Positions 62,401 through 64,000 of a stretch of DNA of 64,000 nt are shown in pieces. Both the position numbers and the translations under genes were made by a program. Position 1 is the first letter of the stretch. Each line of letters begins with the position of its first letter. The notes under the pieces were generated by a model. It had not been told where the DNA came from. It searched no databases and saw only the letters and a list, made by a program, of their open reading frames with translations. Location of the stretch: positions 1-64,000 of the forward strand of contig CAZUAH010000009.1 in assembly GCA_964617665.1 (NCBI GenBank), given 5' to 3'. Origin of the DNA: JADHUC01 sp964617665. Its GTDB lineage: Bacteria > Planctomycetota > Planctomycetia > Pirellulales > Pirellulaceae.

Positions 62401-63930
62401 CTTCCTGATGCGTTCCTGGAGAGCGTCGAGGACCCACTGGGAGATTTGGTGTCGCGTTATGCGCGTACGCACGTACCGTTCGCGGCGGACGACGTCGCTG
62501 CCCGGTTTGGCTTGGGAGTCGCTCCGGTGCGTGCGGCCCTGGAGAAACTGGCCGCGCGGGATCGCGTGCTGGAAGGCGAATTCTTGCCTGGCGGGCGTGG
62601 GCGTGACTGGTGCGATGCGGAAGTATTGCGAACGCTGAAGCGAAAATCGTTGGCCCGGCTTCGCAAACAGGTCGAGCCGGTGACGCCGGAAACGCTGGCT
62701 CGCTTTCAGGTTCACTGGCAGGGAATAGCTCGACCGGCACGAGGACTGGACGCTCTGCTGGACGCGATAGAGCAGTTGCAGGGACTTCCGCTTCCGGCCT
62801 CGGCGTTGGAGCGGGATATCCTGCCCGGACGCGTCAGCAGCTATCGCCCTAGCGATTTGGACGAATTGTGCGCAGCCGGTGAAATCGTGTGGCGCGGATT
62901 CGAGGGGCTGGGGACGGGCGACGGACGGATCGCTGTGTACCTGACGGACCACCTGTTTCATTTGGCGCCGAAGGCCGGACAAGCAGAAGGCGACCTTCAC
63001 GCACGCCTGCGCAACCTGTTGGCCGAGCGTGGTGCGCTGTTCTTTGAAGATATCGTCAAAACGATCGGCGGATTCCGCAACGACATCTTCGATGCCCTGT
63101 GGGATCTGGTCTGGGCCGGCGAAGTCAGCAACGACACCTTGGCGCCGTTGCGATCCCTGAGCCGCGTCAAGAAACGAGAGAGTCGTCGGAACCGACGCGT
63201 TCGCCGAGGTTTCCGATCGAGGCGAATCGCTAAAACGGCTGGCTCCGAGGGTCGATGGTCGCTGTTGGTCGCGCCGGGTCCCACGACGCCAACGGCCACC
63301 GAGCGGCAGACGGCAATTGCGAAGCAATTGATCGAACGTTACGGGATACTGACAAGGGAGATGGTTACAAGCGAGGGTGTGGCTGGCGGCTTCGCGGGTC
63401 TCTATCCCGTGCTGAAAGCGATGGAGGAATCGGGCAAGATCCGTCGAGGCTACTTTGTTGCGGGACTTGGGGCCGCGCAATTCGCCGCGCCGGGAGCTGA
63501 TGACCGGTTGCGCACGATCCAAAACTCAGGCAAGGAAACCGAGCAAGAGGTGTACGTCCTGGCGGCTACGGATCCAGCCAACCCGTACGGCGCGGCCTTG
63601 CGCTGGCCTCAATCCGAGGAGACGCGATCGCGTCTCCAACGCGTAGCCGGTGCGCGAGTTATCATCCGCCGAGGAGTACTGATTGGCTACCTCGGCCGTA
63701 CAGGACAGCAACTGCTGACGTTCTTGCCGGAATCCGAGCCGGACCGCTCCGAGTCGCGTCAGGCCCTTATTCGCGCACTGGCCGAGATGGCCGAGCCGGG
63801 CCGACCAGTGTATCTGGCAAAAGTCGACGGTGTGCACCCCAGCGAATCCGAGGTGTCAGACGTCTTACTGTCGGCCGGCTTTTCGGCTACTAGCCGGGGC
63901 TATCTGCACCGCGGAGGCATTGACAAATGA
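59407..63930 (+). CDS. lhr: Lhr-type superfamily 2 DNA/RNA helicase
   Basis: This 1507-aa protein has the full Lhr plan. The helicase core has Walker A APTGSGKT at 52-59, YISPLKALGVDVERN, the DEIH box at 176-179, IGLSATQRP and the helicase-C motifs (MIFVNSRRLAERLAAA, IVATSSLELGIDMGAVD, QRIGRGGHQVG). The winged-helix and Lhr-core C-terminal domains fill the other 1000 residues. Lhr unwinds DNA/RNA hybrids and is linked to DNA repair. The frame opens at TTG 59362, but the conserved start MPTVAENVLDTPLGHFHP begins at ATG 59407. No Shine-Dalgarno is visible because a palindromic element abuts the start. Confidence 0.95.
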   Translation: MPTVAENVLDTPLGHFHPTIRRWFTQAFDAPTPAQTEAWPSIAEGRNTLLLAPTGSGKTLAAFLVAINRIMFGPRPDDGSDGVRVLYISPLKALGVDVERNLRSPIVGVRAIAERDGLEYHPPAVGVRSGDTPSSERYRLNRKPPDILITTPESLFLILTSRARDILRTTETVIVDEIHSMVGTKRGSHLFLSLERLESLRRTDDPERKPMQRIGLSATQRPLEEVARLLGGAEATSDPEQPPRSRPVEIIEAGRKKQLNLQIEVPVEDMARLGDPEIQAGPAAAGPTTPSIWPSIHPRLVDLIRKHRSTMIFVNSRRLAERLAAAINELAEEELALAHHGSIAKEKRLDIEDRLKRGSLPAIVATSSLELGIDMGAVDLVIQIEAPPSIASGIQRIGRGGHQVGVPSTGIVFPKYRGDLLACSAVADRMMNGEVEETFYPRNPLDVLAQQLVAMAAMGPVSVEQLYATARGAAPFYELPRSSFEGVLDLLAGRYPSDDFAGLRPRINWDRLSGEVSPRKGTQRVAVLNAGTIPDRGLYGVYLADGSGTGSRVGELDEEMVFETHAGDVFLLGASSWRVLEITHDRVLVAPAPGEPGKMPFWKGDGPGRPLEFGRAIGRLTRRLVDQPRDEAEKSLTHDHGLDRRAANNLLNYIHEQVEVTEEAPSDKTIVVECFLDEVGDWRIVVLSPFGARVHAPWAMAVAGRLRAETPGEVDTMWSDDGLVFRLPESDEPPPIELLIPRSDEIEDLLVRELASTAMFAARFRENAARALLLPRRRPGKRTPLWLQRRRAADLLAVASRYSDFPILLETYRECLRDVFDIKGLTSILQGVEHRAIRVRMVRSKSASPFASSLLFNYTANFIYDGDAPLAERRAQTLALDHAQLRELLGDAELRELLDATVVDELALQLQRLDNRYRAKHADAVHELLLHIGDLGLDELAVRCDPAAVDGRDLNRWIDELQKSRRIIEVRVAGDCRYAAAEDASRFRDALGVMPPLGLPDAFLESVEDPLGDLVSRYARTHVPFAADDVAARFGLGVAPVRAALEKLAARDRVLEGEFLPGGRGRDWCDAEVLRTLKRKSLARLRKQVEPVTPETLARFQVHWQGIARPARGLDALLDAIEQLQGLPLPASALERDILPGRVSSYRPSDLDELCAAGEIVWRGFEGLGTGDGRIAVYLTDHLFHLAPKAGQAEGDLHARLRNLLAERGALFFEDIVKTIGGFRNDIFDALWDLVWAGEVSNDTLAPLRSLSRVKKRESRRNRRVRRGFRSRRIAKTAGSEGRWSLLVAPGPTTPTATERQTAIAKQLIERYGILTREMVTSEGVAGGFAGLYPVLKAMEESGKIRRGYFVAGLGAAQFAAPGADDRLRTIQNSGKETEQEVYVLAATDPANPYGAALRWPQSEETRSRLQRVAGARVIIRRGVLIGYLGRTGQQLLTFLPESEPDRSESRQALIRALAEMAEPGRPVYLAKVDGVHPSESEVSDVLLSAGFSATSRGYLHRGGIDK

Positions 63931-64000
63931 TCACACAGAAGTGATTTGGACTTCGGAGGATCAGAATCTGGGCGTGGCGGACATTTGTATAGCAGCAGCG

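Noticed and set aside
62287..63522. 411-codon minus-strand frame opposite lhr
   Set aside because: Lies wholly within the conserved Lhr frame; antisense shadow with Arg/Gln-rich composition.
1..64000. CRISPR arrays, prophage, transposase, rRNA or tRNA genes
   Set aside because: No regular short repeats with spacers, no integrase or transposase motif and no cloverleaf pattern was noticed by eye; an Infernal/tRNAscan run would be needed to exclude RNA genes.

Overview
The window looks like a chromosomal segment of a member of the Planctomycetota, probably Pirellulales or a close relative. This rests on gene content, not on a marker gene. It carries two HzsA-related multiheme cytochrome proteins, one fused to a SUMF1 domain and one to a discoidin domain. 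It also carries a PQQ-propeller/methyltransferase-like/malectin-like fusion, a DUF5107-TPR protein, VPS10-like propellers, GH29 fucosidases and several Tat-exported enzymes. A run of ten N at 55254-55263 shows that the sequence is a scaffolded assembly. No rRNA, tRNA, CRISPR array or insertion sequence was recognised.

Layout. 1-4200: small genes (cold-shock protein, SET-domain methyltransferase, zinc-ribbon protein, NYN-OST-HTH protein, TPR protein) mixed with two decayed fragments that I read as floA (1-305) and csrA (1045-1154). 4225-5873: an overlapping histidine kinase/response regulator pair. 5893-9078 (minus): a large exported propeller with an inserted PDZ domain. 9294-16154 (plus): TIM-barrel isomerase, GH29 fucosidase, SSS symporter and a second GH29 fucosidase, a compact fucose-glycan cassette. 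16163-21550 (minus): a HEAT-like protein and the 1334-residue PQQ/methyltransferase-like/malectin fusion. 21772-25682: a hypothetical protein, two tandem paralogous membrane proteins and a Tat-type FAD oxidoreductase. 25819-33685: the two HzsA-related cytochromes with two small genes between them. 33950-38121 (minus): a URO-D family protein overlapping a DUF5107-TPR protein. 38346-43325: coiled-coil, GYF_2 and SlyD-like proteins, a second zinc-ribbon paralog and small unknowns. 43554-49810: a double alpha/beta hydrolase, a PHP-domain protein and an exported M49 peptidase.

49890-59292 (plus) is the most coherent metabolic block: Tat-exported fucose-isomerase-like protein, Gfo/Idh/MocA oxidoreductase, FGGY kinase, shikimate-dehydrogenase-like protein, phosphoglycerate-dehydrogenase-like protein, KDPG-type aldolase, a second fucose-isomerase-like protein and a TIM-barrel isomerase. 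It looks like a sugar or sugar-acid catabolic operon that matches no textbook pathway. Three of its junctions carry long palindromic elements. 59407-63930 encodes an Lhr-type helicase whose start lies just behind another palindromic element.

Besides genes, I see four families of long inverted repeats, all between genes: 45655-45791, 52531-52598 with 56997-57066 (same family), 55169-55346 around the assembly gap, and 59318-59398.
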